From: CAWVWF01 sp963933885
GTDB taxonomy: Bacteria; Bacteroidota; Bacteroidia; Flavobacteriales_C; GCA-002722245
Assembly: GCA_963933885.1 (NCBI GenBank)
Contig: CAWVWF010000026.1
Coordinates: forward strand, 1 to 24,730
Direction of reading: 5' to 3'
Length of the DNA stretch: 24,730 nucleotides
Shown: positions 9,597-17,445 of the stretch, in pieces
Layout: each line of letters opens with the position of its first letter
How positions within the stretch are numbered: the first letter of the stretch is position 1
Translations under genes and position numbers: made by a program
The notes under the pieces: generated by a model
Seen by the model: the letters and a program-made list of their open reading frames with translations, nothing else
Databases searched by the model: none
Told to the model about the DNA's origin: nothing

Positions 9597-10817
9597 ATGA
9601 ATTTTTTCAAAAGCATCACGCTAATTACATTAACAATTGGATTTTCTTTTAAATCTATTGGTCAGGATGAAGTAAACTACAGTAATTTTCTAAACACGAT
9701 TACTACTGCTGTGCCCTTCTTATTGATCGGGCCAGACTCAAGATCAGGTGGTATGGGTGATGTAGGAGTTGCTACAAGTCCAGATGCAAGTTCATCATAT
9801 TGGAATGTTTCTAAGACAGCCTTTATGAAACAAGACAAAGCTCTTTCTGTTTCTTATACACCTTGGTTAAGAAGTTTAGTTCCAGATATTAATTTAGCAC
9901 ACCTTGCATATACATGGCAATTTAAAGAACGTATTTACTTTAGTCATGCATTAAGATACTTTTCTTTAGGTAACATAGCATTTACAGATGATAGTGGAAA
10001 TCCAATTCAAGATGTAAATCCAAATGAACTAGCTCTTGATATTTTAGGAGTTGGTTATAAAGCTTCAGAACATTTCGCAGTAGGATTTAACTTTAGATAC
10101 ATCTACAGTAATCTTACAGCAGGTGCATCTTTAAACGGAGTTGAGTCAAAAGCTGGTCAAGCAGTCGCTGTTGATTTAAACGGGATGTATTTAAAAGAAA
10201 TTAAACTAGGAGAATACGATACAGATATGTCTTTTGGATTTAACATTCAAAACATTGGAAACAAAGTTTCCTATAGCGAATCTTCTGAAAAAGATTTTAT
10301 TCCTATGAACCTTAAAATTGGTGGTGGAATTAATATGAAAATGGATGAATACAATCAACTTGGGTTTTATTTAGACGTTAATAAACTTTTAGTACCTACT
10401 CCACCCGTTTATAAGAAAGACAACAGTGGAAATCCAATATCTGATCCTAATGGAGAATATGTTGTTGATCAAGGTTTAAATCCAAATGTATCAGTTGCAA
10501 CAGGAGTTTTTCAATCTTTCTATGATGCTCCAGGAGGTGCTAAAGAAGAGTTTAACGAGATCAACTTCGCAGTAGGAATGGAATACTGGTATGATAAACA
10601 ATTTGCGATTAGAGCAGGTTATTTTTACGAGAACCCTAACAAAGGAAACAGACAACATTTTACGGTTGGTGCAGGTTTAAAGTATAATGTTTTCAATCTT
10701 GATTTCTCTTATCTTATTCCAATCCAACAAGCAAATCCATTAGGTAACACATTAAGATTTACGATGAGCTTCGATTTCGATGCTTTAAGTAAGGTTGATG
10801 GAGAACAAGAAGATTAA
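9597..10817 (+). CDS. porV: PorV (LptO), type IX secretion outer-membrane shuttle protein
   Basis: This 406-residue protein has a signal peptide (cleavage near SIGQ|D). The PorV family signature follows: FLNTITTAVPFLLIGPDSRSGG, MGDVGVATSPDASSSYWN, and SYTPWLRSLVPDINLAHLAY. It is a FadL-like outer-membrane beta-barrel. It collects T9SS cargo leaving the SprA channel through the cargo C-terminal domain and brings it to PorU for sorting-domain cleavage and anchoring. Its position 33 bp after porU fits that partnership. It is separated from ispF by a single base. The length and end region (GAGLKYNVFNLDFSYLIP) are typical, and no disruption is visible. Confidence 0.93.
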   Translation: MNFFKSITLITLTIGFSFKSIGQDEVNYSNFLNTITTAVPFLLIGPDSRSGGMGDVGVATSPDASSSYWNVSKTAFMKQDKALSVSYTPWLRSLVPDINLAHLAYTWQFKERIYFSHALRYFSLGNIAFTDDSGNPIQDVNPNELALDILGVGYKASEHFAVGFNFRYIYSNLTAGASLNGVESKAGQAVAVDLNGMYLKEIKLGEYDTDMSFGFNIQNIGNKVSYSESSEKDFIPMNLKIGGGINMKMDEYNQLGFYLDVNKLLVPTPPVYKKDNSGNPISDPNGEYVVDQGLNPNVSVATGVFQSFYDAPGGAKEEFNEINFAVGMEYWYDKQFAIRAGYFYENPNKGNRQHFTVGAGLKYNVFNLDFSYLIPIQQANPLGNTLRFTMSFDFDALSKVDGEQED

Positions 10818-10818
10818 T

Positions 10819-11301
10819 ATGAATTTTAGAGTAGGATTTGGTTTTGATGTTCACCAACTTGCAGAAGGTGAAGAGTTTTGGTTAGGAGGTATCTTACTAG
10901 ATTACCACATGGGGCTAGTTGGTCATTCTGACGCAGATGTACTTATTCATGCAATTTGTGATGCTTTGCTTGGATCATTAGCGCTTGGAGATATCGGTTA
11001 TCATTTCCCTGATACTTCAGCTGAATTCAAAGGAATAGATTCTAAAATATTACTTAAACGAGTTGTAGACTTAATTACTGAGAAAGGATATTCTATTGGT
11101 AATATAGATGCAACCGTATCTTTACAGCTACCTAAAATTAAACCTCTTATTCCAGAAATGAGAGCAAAGTTAGCAGAGGTAATGGGTATTGATGTAGACT
11201 TAGTTTCTGTGAAAGCTACAACAACCGAAAAATTGGGTTATGTTGGAGATCAAAAAGGAGTTGATACACATGCTGTTTGTTTAGTTTATAAAACTAAATA
11301 A
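10819..11301 (+). CDS. ispF: 2-C-methyl-D-erythritol 2,4-cyclodiphosphate synthase
   Basis: I chose the ATG at 10819, giving 160 residues, the usual IspF length; an in-frame TTG at 10795 and ATG at 10798 upstream would overlap porV and add residues the family lacks. The enzyme converts CDP-methylerythritol 2-phosphate to 2-C-methyl-D-erythritol 2,4-cyclodiphosphate in the cytoplasmic MEP isoprenoid pathway. Metal-binding motifs are intact: GFDVH (Asp/His near residues 9-11) and GHSDADVLIHAICDALLG. The motifs LGDIGYHFPDT and KATTTEKLGYVG are also present. It starts one base after the porV stop, so translation is probably coupled, although the pathway has no obvious link to secretion. The neighbouring convergent recN ends only three bases away, leaving no room for a hairpin terminator. 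Confidence 0.95.
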   Translation: MNFRVGFGFDVHQLAEGEEFWLGGILLDYHMGLVGHSDADVLIHAICDALLGSLALGDIGYHFPDTSAEFKGIDSKILLKRVVDLITEKGYSIGNIDATVSLQLPKIKPLIPEMRAKLAEVMGIDVDLVSVKATTTEKLGYVGDQKGVDTHAVCLVYKTK

Positions 11302-11304
11302 ACA

Positions 11305-12954
11305 TTAAGACAATAACTCAGCAGCATTGTCTAACGCTGCTTGCGTAATTTTCGCACCACTTAACATTTGAGCAATTTCCTCAATTCTATCTTCCTTATT
11401 TAATTCCTTCAATTGAGATGTCGTAATCTCTGTATCATGAGATTTAAACACTTTATAATGCGCATCACCCTTGGCTGCAATTTGAGGTAAGTGTGTAATT
11501 GTAAGTACTTGCATTGTACTTCCCATATACTTCATTATCCCTCCCATCTTATCTGCAACTTCTCCAGAAACTCCAGTATCAATTTCATCAAATACAATAG
11601 TAGGCAAAGATGATTTAGAACTTAGAATTCTTTTTAAACTCAGCATTACTCTTGAAAGCTCACCTCCACTTGCTGTTTTAGATAAGCTACTTAATTCCTT
11701 CCCTTTATTCGCAGAGAACAAAATTGTAATCAAATCAAATCCGTAACTAGTTAATTCACTATCCGAGATTTCAAAATCAATTTGAGCTTGAGAAATACCC
11801 ATCAAATGTAAATCTGATATTACTTCCTTATTTATTGCCTTAACAGCTTTTGCTCTTCCTTTTCTCAATTTTTCAGCTTTGCCTTTTAAACCAGCCTCTT
11901 TAATAGCAATCTCTTTTGTTAATGCTGAAATCTCATCATCACCTCCTTCTACAGAAGCAATTATACTTACAAGCTCTTCACGTCGCTCAATTAAATACTC
12001 AACCGAACTTACGTTAAACTTCTTTTGTAATCCGAAAAGCAAACCTAATCTATCATCGATTGTCTTCACTCTATTTGTATCACTACTTAAACCTCTACAC
12101 CTATCCTGAAGATCTTCAGCAATATCTCTCAATTCTATTAGAGAAGAGGACAATCTATCGTGCAATTCAGAATAGTCTTCATCAAAACCAGATAACTTCC
12201 CTAGCGACTGCTCACAATCTTGTAATGTATTCTGAACAGATCCAGAACCGTATAGTATCTTTTTAGCAACCTCAGAAGAATATTCTTTAATTTCCTCAGC
12301 GTTATTTAAAACCTCAAATTCTTTTTCTAACAACTCAAGCTCACCTGGCTTTAAATTAGCATCAGTCAATTCTTTTAATTGAAACTGATTGAACTCTAAA
12401 TTAAGTTGTTCTTTCTTTTGCGTTTCTAATAGTTCGCCAAGTTGCTTTTTTACTTTTTGCCAAACTCTAAACTCAACTTGGTAATCAGCCAATAAAGCTT
12501 TTTGATTTGCATAACTGTCTAATAACAAAAAGCTGAACTTAGGATCTGCTAGCACCAAATTAGAGTGCTGAGAGTGAATATCAATTAAAAACGAACCTAG
12601 TTCTTTTAAAACAGATAAAGTAACAGGAGAGTCGTTTACAAATGATCTAGATTTCCCAGACAATGCAATCTCTCTTCTTATAATCGTATTCGCTTCAAAT
12701 TCAATATCATGATCTTCGAAGAAAGCTTCTAAACCATAATTATCAACTTTAAAAGTCCCTTCAATCACACACTTCTTCGCATCACCTCTAATTACCGAAA
12801 CATCAGATCGCTTACCACTTAGTAAACCCAAAGCACCTAGTAAAATACTCTTCCCTGCTCCTGTTTCTCCTGTAATTATATTTAATCCTGACTTTAGATT
12901 TAATTCTAAATCTTGAATTAAAGCAAAGTTTTGAATGTGTAATTGATTTAGCAT
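11305..12954 (-). CDS. recN: RecN, SMC-like DNA repair ATPase
   Basis: This 549-residue protein matches the usual RecN length. RecN is an SMC-family ATPase that acts at DNA double-strand breaks with RecA. The N-terminus carries the Walker A motif GETGAGKS (residues 29-36) after the typical opening LHIQNFALIQDLEL. The middle is charged and coiled-coil-like. The C-terminal half has the ABC signature ASGGELSRVMLSLKRIL, Walker B VFDEIDTGVSGEVADKM, and the switch segment VLTITHLPQIAAKGD. It is the last gene of a minus-strand operon, with one base between the preceding stop and its ATG. It converges on ispF with a three-base gap. Confidence 0.95.
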   Translation of the reverse strand: MLNQLHIQNFALIQDLELNLKSGLNIITGETGAGKSILLGALGLLSGKRSDVSVIRGDAKKCVIEGTFKVDNYGLEAFFEDHDIEFEANTIIRREIALSGKSRSFVNDSPVTLSVLKELGSFLIDIHSQHSNLVLADPKFSFLLLDSYANQKALLADYQVEFRVWQKVKKQLGELLETQKKEQLNLEFNQFQLKELTDANLKPGELELLEKEFEVLNNAEEIKEYSSEVAKKILYGSGSVQNTLQDCEQSLGKLSGFDEDYSELHDRLSSSLIELRDIAEDLQDRCRGLSSDTNRVKTIDDRLGLLFGLQKKFNVSSVEYLIERREELVSIIASVEGGDDEISALTKEIAIKEAGLKGKAEKLRKGRAKAVKAINKEVISDLHLMGISQAQIDFEISDSELTSYGFDLITILFSANKGKELSSLSKTASGGELSRVMLSLKRILSSKSSLPTIVFDEIDTGVSGEVADKMGGIMKYMGSTMQVLTITHLPQIAAKGDAHYKVFKSHDTEITTSQLKELNKEDRIEEIAQMLSGAKITQAALDNAAELLS

Positions 12955-12955
12955 A

Positions 12956-13507
12956 TTAAAATTGTGCTGTTTTATTTAGTAAAGTAACCAATTGACTCCC
13001 GTCTTTTTTACTCAGCTTAATCCCCAAGCGCTTGATACTTTCATCAGACATGTATTCTATCACTTCTCCTCCAACTATAAAAGTTGAGTTGTTTATCTCA
13101 TTCCAAAATCCACCTTCAGTATCTTCAATCATACCAAACGGTTTCATTTTATCAATTTTCATTTCAAGTGGAATACCTCTTTTAGACAATTGTTTTACAT
13201 ATGAGAATACACCGTCCTTCATCGTGATAATCTCTTTTCCTTTTCTATTCCATTGAATTGCATAAAGAACCTTAAACTCGAAATACCCCCAGAATAACAA
13301 AAAGATTACTACCAATAAAACCTCCTGACTATTTTTAAACTCATGAAATAAAAATGAGCTCAAAATAACTAAACCACAAAGCGAATAAGCAAGCGTCCAC
13401 AACTTCAACATCAGGAAACTTTTCTGCTCCATAAATGGAGTAATCTCAACCACTAATTCGTCCTTAGTTGGCTTATCGTATAATATTCTACTTCCTATCT
13501 TTTTCAA
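12956..13507 (-). CDS. Small membrane protein of unknown function (two transmembrane helices)
   Basis: I do not recognise this 183-residue protein. It has a short cytoplasmic-type N-terminus (KPTKDELVVEITPF), two hydrophobic segments at about residues 33-54 (LMLKLWTLAYSLCGLVILSS) and 63-80 (VLLVVIFLLFWGYFEFKVL), and then a soluble C-terminal part of about 95 residues. The layout (two helices followed by a small beta-rich domain with IITMKDGVFSYV) resembles bacterial PH-like membrane proteins, but that is only an impression. It sits between recN (one base away) and the SRPBCC-like gene (two bases away), so all three are surely co-transcribed. No link to DNA repair is evident. Confidence 0.75.
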   Translation of the reverse strand: MKKIGSRILYDKPTKDELVVEITPFMEQKSFLMLKLWTLAYSLCGLVILSSFLFHEFKNSQEVLLVVIFLLFWGYFEFKVLYAIQWNRKGKEIITMKDGVFSYVKQLSKRGIPLEMKIDKMKPFGMIEDTEGGFWNEINNSTFIVGGEVIEYMSDESIKRLGIKLSKKDGSQLVTLLNKTAQF

Positions 13508-13509
13508 AT

Positions 13510-14046
13510 CTATTGTTCTAATTGTAATTTCAAATTCAATAACATAACATTATTTACCGAATCAAACTTCTCAATATAACTTTCATCTTGAGCTCTGAAC
13601 CTTGCAGGAAAAGTAGTTGAGATATCTATTGAATCTAACCAATCTACTTTAACACCATTTTCAACCTCTGTAATAGTAAGATATCCCCTATCTCTATATG
13701 CATTACTATCCTGAATTCTTTCAAAAACAATCACACCATCTTTAATTGTCTTCACTTCTAAACCACCATCTCCGATTATCTTACTAAACCATTTCAACAC
13801 ACTTCCCTCTCCTGTTTCCTCTCCTGAAGTAAGTGTTCGCCAAGAATCATCTTTATCAGCCTTCTCAAACATCCAACCTTCCCAGTTTTTAGCTGTCGAT
13901 AAATATTCAGTAACAGTGGCCTTATTTGTCGAGATAACAACTGAAGACTTAGATTCTAAAACGTCTGGCAATAGTGATGCGTACGTTGCGAAAAGTAAAA
14001 GAATTCCAGACATGGTAAACATGGCAATTGCCGAACGATTTTGCAT
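13510..14046 (-). CDS. Membrane-anchored SRPBCC / polyketide-cyclase-like protein
   Basis: I chose the ATG at 14046-14044, giving 178 residues that open MQNRSAIAMFTMSG; an in-frame start at 14106 adds 20 residues of non-signal-like sequence. One N-terminal hydrophobic helix (about residues 7-26) is followed by a soluble domain with features of the START/SRPBCC (polyketide cyclase/dehydrase) fold: VEYL-like entry helix, NWEGWMF, GEGSVLKWFSKIIGDGG, KDGVIVFERIQD, and VDWLDSIDI. Such proteins bind hydrophobic ligands; the ligand here is unknown. It is the first gene of the operon leading to recN and ends with TAG, the only TAG stop I found in the window. Confidence 0.7.
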   Translation of the reverse strand: MQNRSAIAMFTMSGILLLFATYASLLPDVLESKSSVVISTNKATVTEYLSTAKNWEGWMFEKADKDDSWRTLTSGEETGEGSVLKWFSKIIGDGGLEVKTIKDGVIVFERIQDSNAYRDRGYLTITEVENGVKVDWLDSIDISTTFPARFRAQDESYIEKFDSVNNVMLLNLKLQLEQ

Positions 14047-14179
14047 AGTGTAAAGATATAATATTTCTTCATGCAGATTCCATTCTGTGATATGTAATAT
14101 CAACAACTAAGAAAAATTAAAAAAATAAACTTTTGATTTGTTTTTTTCATTAAATTTAAGAGAATCAAACAAGAATAGT

Positions 14180-15373
14180 ATGAAGTTAGGGATCATTAGA
14201 GAAGGAAAAACACCGCCAGATAAAAGAGTACCTTTTAGTCCGGCGCAATGTGCAGAAATCTTAAAAAAGTTCGATATCAGTCTTGTAATTCAACCAAGTC
14301 CAATCAGAGCTTTTACAGATGAAGAATACGTTAACGAAGGAGTTACTCTTCAGGAAGACTTAAGTGATTGTAATGTACTAATGGGGGTTAAAGAAGTTAA
14401 CATCAAAGACTTAATTGAAGGAAAACACTACTTCTTCTTTTCGCATACAATCAAAAAGCAACCATACAATGCTAATTTATTAAAGGCATTTTTGGAGAAA
14501 AAGATAAAAATAACAGATTACGAAACACTTACTCATAAAGACGGTGGTCGTATTCTAGGTTTCGGTAGATACGCTGGAATTGTAGGAGCATATAATGGTT
14601 TATTAGCTTGGGGAAAACGAAATGGATCTTTCGATTTAAAACCAGCAAACCAATGTAAAGACTTCGAAGAACTTAAAGTTGAGTTAAAGAAAGTAGTTTT
14701 AGGAGATGCTAAAATTGTACTTACAGGTGGTGGAAGAGTTGCTCAAGGTGCTGTTGAAGTGATGGAGCATATTAATGTACCATCAGTAACTTCTTCAGAT
14801 TTTATATTTCAAGAGTTCCCTACTCCTGTTTATGCACAACTTCACTGCAATAATCTTTACAAAAGTAAAACAGGTAAAGAATTTAACTTACAGGATTTCT
14901 TTACAAATCCAACAGAATACAAATCAAGATTTAAAAAGTTCACAGAAAGAGCCGATATTTTTATAAGCTGCCACTATTGGGATAATAAATCTGCAGCTCT
15001 ATTCACAGAAGAAGATACTCAAAGTGAAAAATTCAGTTTAAAAGTTATCGCTGATATCACTTGTGATATTAAAGGTTCTGTACCAACAACAATTCGTCCT
15101 TCAACGATTAGTAATCCAATTTATGGATACAATCCGGAAACAGGTGAAGAAGGTGCTCCTTATAGTCCTGGTAACATAACAGTAATGGCTGTAGATAATC
15201 TTCCTTGTGAATTACCAAGAGATGCTTCTACTGATTTCGGAACTGCATTAATAGAAAACATTATCCCAGCGTTAACAAATGATGATACTACAAATATTAT
15301 CGAAAGAGCTTCCATTACTAAAAATGGTAAGTTGAATACTGGATATGAATATTTAGAAGATTACGCTAGTTAA
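14180..15373 (+). CDS. Saccharopine dehydrogenase (NAD+, L-lysine-forming)-like / alanine dehydrogenase family
   Basis: I chose the ATG at 14180 (MKLGIIREGKTPPDKRVP), giving 397 residues; an upstream in-frame ATG at 14138 adds unrelated sequence. The N-terminal AlaDh/PNT domain has the KxPxxxRVP-type substrate loop. The catalytic pair of Lys1-type saccharopine dehydrogenases appears conserved: Lys71 in MGVKEV and His89 in FFFSHTIKKQPYN. The dinucleotide-binding glycine motif GGGRVAQG is at residues 183-190. The segments SCHYWDNKSA, ADITCDIKGSVPTT and IRPSTISNPIYGY also fit this group. The enzyme would interconvert saccharopine with lysine and 2-oxoglutarate, or be a related amino-acid dehydrogenase; many Bacteroidetes copies are annotated only as alanine dehydrogenase family. 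It is monocistronic, followed by a strong terminator. Confidence 0.78.
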   Translation: MKLGIIREGKTPPDKRVPFSPAQCAEILKKFDISLVIQPSPIRAFTDEEYVNEGVTLQEDLSDCNVLMGVKEVNIKDLIEGKHYFFFSHTIKKQPYNANLLKAFLEKKIKITDYETLTHKDGGRILGFGRYAGIVGAYNGLLAWGKRNGSFDLKPANQCKDFEELKVELKKVVLGDAKIVLTGGGRVAQGAVEVMEHINVPSVTSSDFIFQEFPTPVYAQLHCNNLYKSKTGKEFNLQDFFTNPTEYKSRFKKFTERADIFISCHYWDNKSAALFTEEDTQSEKFSLKVIADITCDIKGSVPTTIRPSTISNPIYGYNPETGEEGAPYSPGNITVMAVDNLPCELPRDASTDFGTALIENIIPALTNDDTTNIIERASITKNGKLNTGYEYLEDYAS

Positions 15374-15396
15374 TAGCAAGTAAAAATATAATTATG

Positions 15397-15430
15397 AAAG
15401 CTCAGTGTTTTACTCACTGGGCTTTTTTTG
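15397..15430 (+). terminator. Rho-independent terminator after the dehydrogenase gene
   Basis: An 11-bp stem (AAAGCTCAGTG at 15397-15407 with CACTGGGCTTT at 15415-15425, one G-U pair) has a 7-base loop and runs into a T-tract. It lies 24 bases after the stop codon. Confidence 0.85.
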
Positions 15431-15592
15431 TAAAAACAGGATAGTAACTGCAAAAGCTTTCAAGCCTTTTCTTTGCTCTTTTCTTTTTTCATCTTAACTT
15501 CCCATTGTCCTACGCAGTAGACAAATTCCACTCCACGTCACCTTGTCTAAAGCTTCTGACAATTACTTTAATCGTTATGTAAACTTGGAAGT
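15431..15592. other. Intergenic stretch with a hairpin and a diverged direct repeat
   Basis: No gene is visible. It holds the first copy of the direct repeat (15443-15505) and, directly after it, a hairpin at 15505-15524 (TTGTC-c-TAC, loop GCA, GTAGACAA; eight pairs and one bulged C). A weak -7-like TAAACTTG is at 15580-15587, just before the next ATG. Confidence 0.5.
15443..15505 (+). repeat. Diverged direct repeat, upstream copy
   Basis: It opens AGTAACTGCAAAAGCTTT and closes ATCTTAACTTCCCAT. These match the downstream copy (15994-16047) at 17 of 18 and 14 of 15 positions; the T-rich middle differs in length. The two copies flank the small lipoprotein gene at 15593-15973. Confidence 0.65.
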
Positions 15593-15973
15593 ATGTTATC
15601 AAATAAACTCTTAATGATTTTTGCATCTATTTTCATCATTTTTTCTTGCACTAAAGAGCAAAGACAAGAAAGAGCTAGAAAAAGTCTAGACAAAGAATTA
15701 GGGGAAATCATAGACTATGCTCAAAGTAAAAACTGTACTGACCCTTTAGAATGGAATTATGTTTCTTATGGTACAAAAGCTTGTGGAGGACACGTTGGTT
15801 ATTTAGCTTACTATAAAGACATTGACACAACTTTCCTTTTTAAAAAAATTCAAGAATATAGTGACTCTGAAATGGAATACAATAAAAAATGGGGAGCGTC
15901 CAGTACTTGTAATATAGCAAATCAACCTGACAGTATAGTATGCGAAAACAACAAACCTACGTTGGTATATTAA
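15593..15973 (+). CDS. Small lipoprotein of unknown function
   Basis: This 126-residue protein has a clear lipoprotein signal peptide (MLSNKLLMIFASIFIIFSC, lipobox Cys19). A charged linker (KEQRQERARKSLDKEL) and a small domain with three further Cys residues follow (NCTD, KACGG, STCNIANQ, and VCENN near the end, four in all). The pattern DPLEWNYVSYGTKACGGHVGY resembles small lipoproteins of unknown function seen in flavobacteria; I cannot name a function. The even number of Cys in the exported part suggests disulfides. It stands alone, enclosed by two diverged direct repeats, with a weak hairpin and T-run after the stop. Confidence 0.8.
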   Translation: MLSNKLLMIFASIFIIFSCTKEQRQERARKSLDKELGEIIDYAQSKNCTDPLEWNYVSYGTKACGGHVGYLAYYKDIDTTFLFKKIQEYSDSEMEYNKKWGASSTCNIANQPDSIVCENNKPTLVY

Positions 15974-15993
15974 AACACTTTACATAACACGAA

Positions 15994-16025
15994 AGTAATT
16001 GCAAAAGCTTTATTACTCTTTTTTT
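15994..16025 (+). terminator. Weak hairpin-plus-T-run terminator after the small lipoprotein gene
   Basis: AGTAAT (15994-15999) pairs with ATTACT (16012-16017) around a loop containing the palindrome AAAGCTTT, followed by a T-run at 16019-16025. The stem is A+T rich. The upstream repeat copy lacks the closing ATTACT arm. Confidence 0.45.
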
Positions 16026-16047
16026 AAACTTTATCTTAACTTTCCAT
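15994..16047 (+). repeat. Diverged direct repeat, downstream copy
   Basis: It opens AGTAATTGCAAAAGCTTT and closes ATCTTAACTTTCCAT, mirroring the copy 551 bp upstream. Its first half also acts as a plausible terminator (separate entry). Confidence 0.65.
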
Positions 16048-16080
16048 GATCATAAGCCTTAATCGCTAACATTAATTACC

Positions 16081-16140
16081 GTACTTTTTGATTTAGCGAA
16101 GCGTAATCTAAAAGGTAAACTATCCGATTTATCAATCGGA
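16081..16140 (-). repeat. Half copy of the palindromic intergenic repeat family
   Basis: It begins GTACTTTTTGATTT (16081-16094), has a short insertion around AGCGAAGCG, then TAATCTAAAAGGTAAAC leading into TATCCGATTT and a compact 7-bp hairpin TCCGATT/AATCGGA (16123-16140). This matches, in reverse orientation, the right half of the complete element at 23659-23794. No second outer arm is visible. It lies between the convergent 3' ends of the genes ending at 15973 and 16250; the remaining bases 16141-16249 hold nothing I can identify. Confidence 0.65.
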
Positions 16141-16249
16141 ACACGATTCATCCAATTGATAATATTTTCTGAAAAAGATAATATAACTTTAATGGAGAAA
16201 TAAACAAGAACCGAAACAAGTAATATCAAATGCTAACGGAGTATAATAA

Positions 16250-16948
16250 TTAACAAATCAGCAACAATCTATTCTGTCCACTTACTTCCTTTGGTGCACG
16301 ATGAAGACAAGGTAAAACCTTACTTTCAGGGTGATCAACAGCTAATTTCCATATGTGGCCTACTCCTAAATTAATTGGACTTGCGTTTGGTTTAGCTTGG
16401 TAATGTAAATCAAAAAAAAATTCACTTAAAAACGCTTCAAACCCATCTTCTACTCCATCATATATTTTTTTGAGTTCTTCTCGAATCTCAGGAACTAATA
16501 CTTTCTGTATAGCTTGATCATTTGGAATAATATCACTTGATTCCCCTTGGTAGGTACACAAAAACGTATCAGTTGGAATAGGAGAACGATCTACATGAAA
16601 AGAGTATACATCCGTTGGGAAAAATGGAAAAACATCATCTCTTTCATAATGCTTAATTACATTGAGTACCGGAGATGCTCCACATTCTTTTAGAAATTCT
16701 AAATCATTTAATAAGATTGCCTTCGCTAATTCTCCTTCCTCACTTAATTGGAATGCTCTAAGTTCATCTTCATTAAGCTCTACAATATTCCCTTTCAGTT
16801 CAACCTGTTTAACAATCTCAGTAAAATCACCTTGAAGGTCTCGTTTAAAACAGATTGCATTTATCTCTCCATGGAAAGGCTTAGATATTAGATCTTGAAA
16901 ACTCGATACAAGTTCAATTTGATGTTCAGCTTGAGAGGAATCTATCAT
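16250..16948 (-). CDS. DUF1826-like protein, possible Fe(II)/2-oxoglutarate dioxygenase-type fold
   Basis: This 232-residue protein has no signal peptide or transmembrane segment and is probably cytoplasmic. The segment FHVDRSPIPTDTFLCTYQG (from residue 117) resembles DUF1826 proteins. It also supplies an H-x-D pair (His118, Asp120). A later His216 (CLHRAPKE) and Arg227 (QNRLLLI) are spaced like the second iron-ligand His and the 2-oxoglutarate-binding Arg of double-stranded beta-helix dioxygenases. DUF1826 genes are often found with zinc-homeostasis genes, but no such neighbour is seen here. It is the last gene of a minus-strand set, 19 bp after the lipoprotein gene. The family call is from memory of motif shape, so it is tentative. 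Confidence 0.5.
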   Translation of the reverse strand: MIDSSQAEHQIELVSSFQDLISKPFHGEINAICFKRDLQGDFTEIVKQVELKGNIVELNEDELRAFQLSEEGELAKAILLNDLEFLKECGASPVLNVIKHYERDDVFPFFPTDVYSFHVDRSPIPTDTFLCTYQGESSDIIPNDQAIQKVLVPEIREELKKIYDGVEDGFEAFLSEFFFDLHYQAKPNASPINLGVGHIWKLAVDHPESKVLPCLHRAPKEVSGQNRLLLIC

Positions 16949-16967
16949 AATCTATTAATCGAAATAT

Positions 16968-17444
16968 TTAATAAACAATAAAAGTTCTTTTTAAAACTGT
17001 TTTCCCTTTGTAAGATATTATTAAACTCCAAGGACCTCTCTGAACCTTATAGCCCTTATTAAAAGAGTACAAACTAAAAGTATCTACATTCATAATAAGC
17101 TCTTCTGTGTATACAAGTTTATGAGATGAATTACCGTTATTATCGGTAATAGAGGTTGGAAATTCCCATTTCACTTTTAATTTCTTCTTCCCTTCCTTTT
17201 TTGATAAAAGCTTATACTTAACTCCAAAAGCAACACTCATTTCAGCTTTAACAGAATCCGTATTCTTTACAATTTTCACATTTTCAATGTTCTTCAATCC
17301 AGACTTACCTGGTTTCTCAGACGAAACAACATCATACTTACAAAGACCATATTCCAACTCTTTTATAGATATCTCCCTCGATTTCATAGACAGACATCCT
17401 AAAAAAACAATCGATATAAAAGAAAATATTAAAATCTTAAACAT
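16968..17444 (-). CDS. Lipoprotein of unknown function
   Basis: This 158-residue protein opens with a lipoprotein signal peptide (MFKILIFSFISIVFLGC, lipobox Cys17), so it is probably anchored in the periplasm or outer membrane. The rest is beta-rich with repeated Lys-rich strands (KLLSKKEGKKKLKVKWEFP, YTEELIMNVDTFSLYSF, KGYKVQRGPWSLII) and ends KTVLKRTFIVY. The ending suggests a small immunoglobulin-like sandwich, but I recognise no family. It begins one base after the stop of the TonB-C-like gene, so the two are almost certainly translated from one message. Confidence 0.78.
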   Translation of the reverse strand: MFKILIFSFISIVFLGCLSMKSREISIKELEYGLCKYDVVSSEKPGKSGLKNIENVKIVKNTDSVKAEMSVAFGVKYKLLSKKEGKKKLKVKWEFPTSITDNNGNSSHKLVYTEELIMNVDTFSLYSFNKGYKVQRGPWSLIISYKGKTVLKRTFIVY

Positions 17445-17445
17445 C

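Noticed and set aside
10795..10818. A longer ispF starting at TTG 10795 or ATG 10798.
   Set aside because: It would overlap the end of porV and add eight or seven residues that IspF proteins lack; the ATG at 10819 gives the standard N-terminus (RVGFGFDVH).
15505..15524. The hairpin TTGTC-c-TAC/GTAGACAA as a copy of the hairpin CATGTCCTACGGAACATG at 20925-20942.
   Set aside because: They share only the word GTCCTACG, and the stems and flanks differ; this is not enough to call one family.
15443..16047. An integron attC pair around the small lipoprotein gene.
   Set aside because: The repeats lack the paired attC core sites (RYYYAAC and GTTRRRY) in the right order, have no extended imperfect stem, and no integrase is visible.
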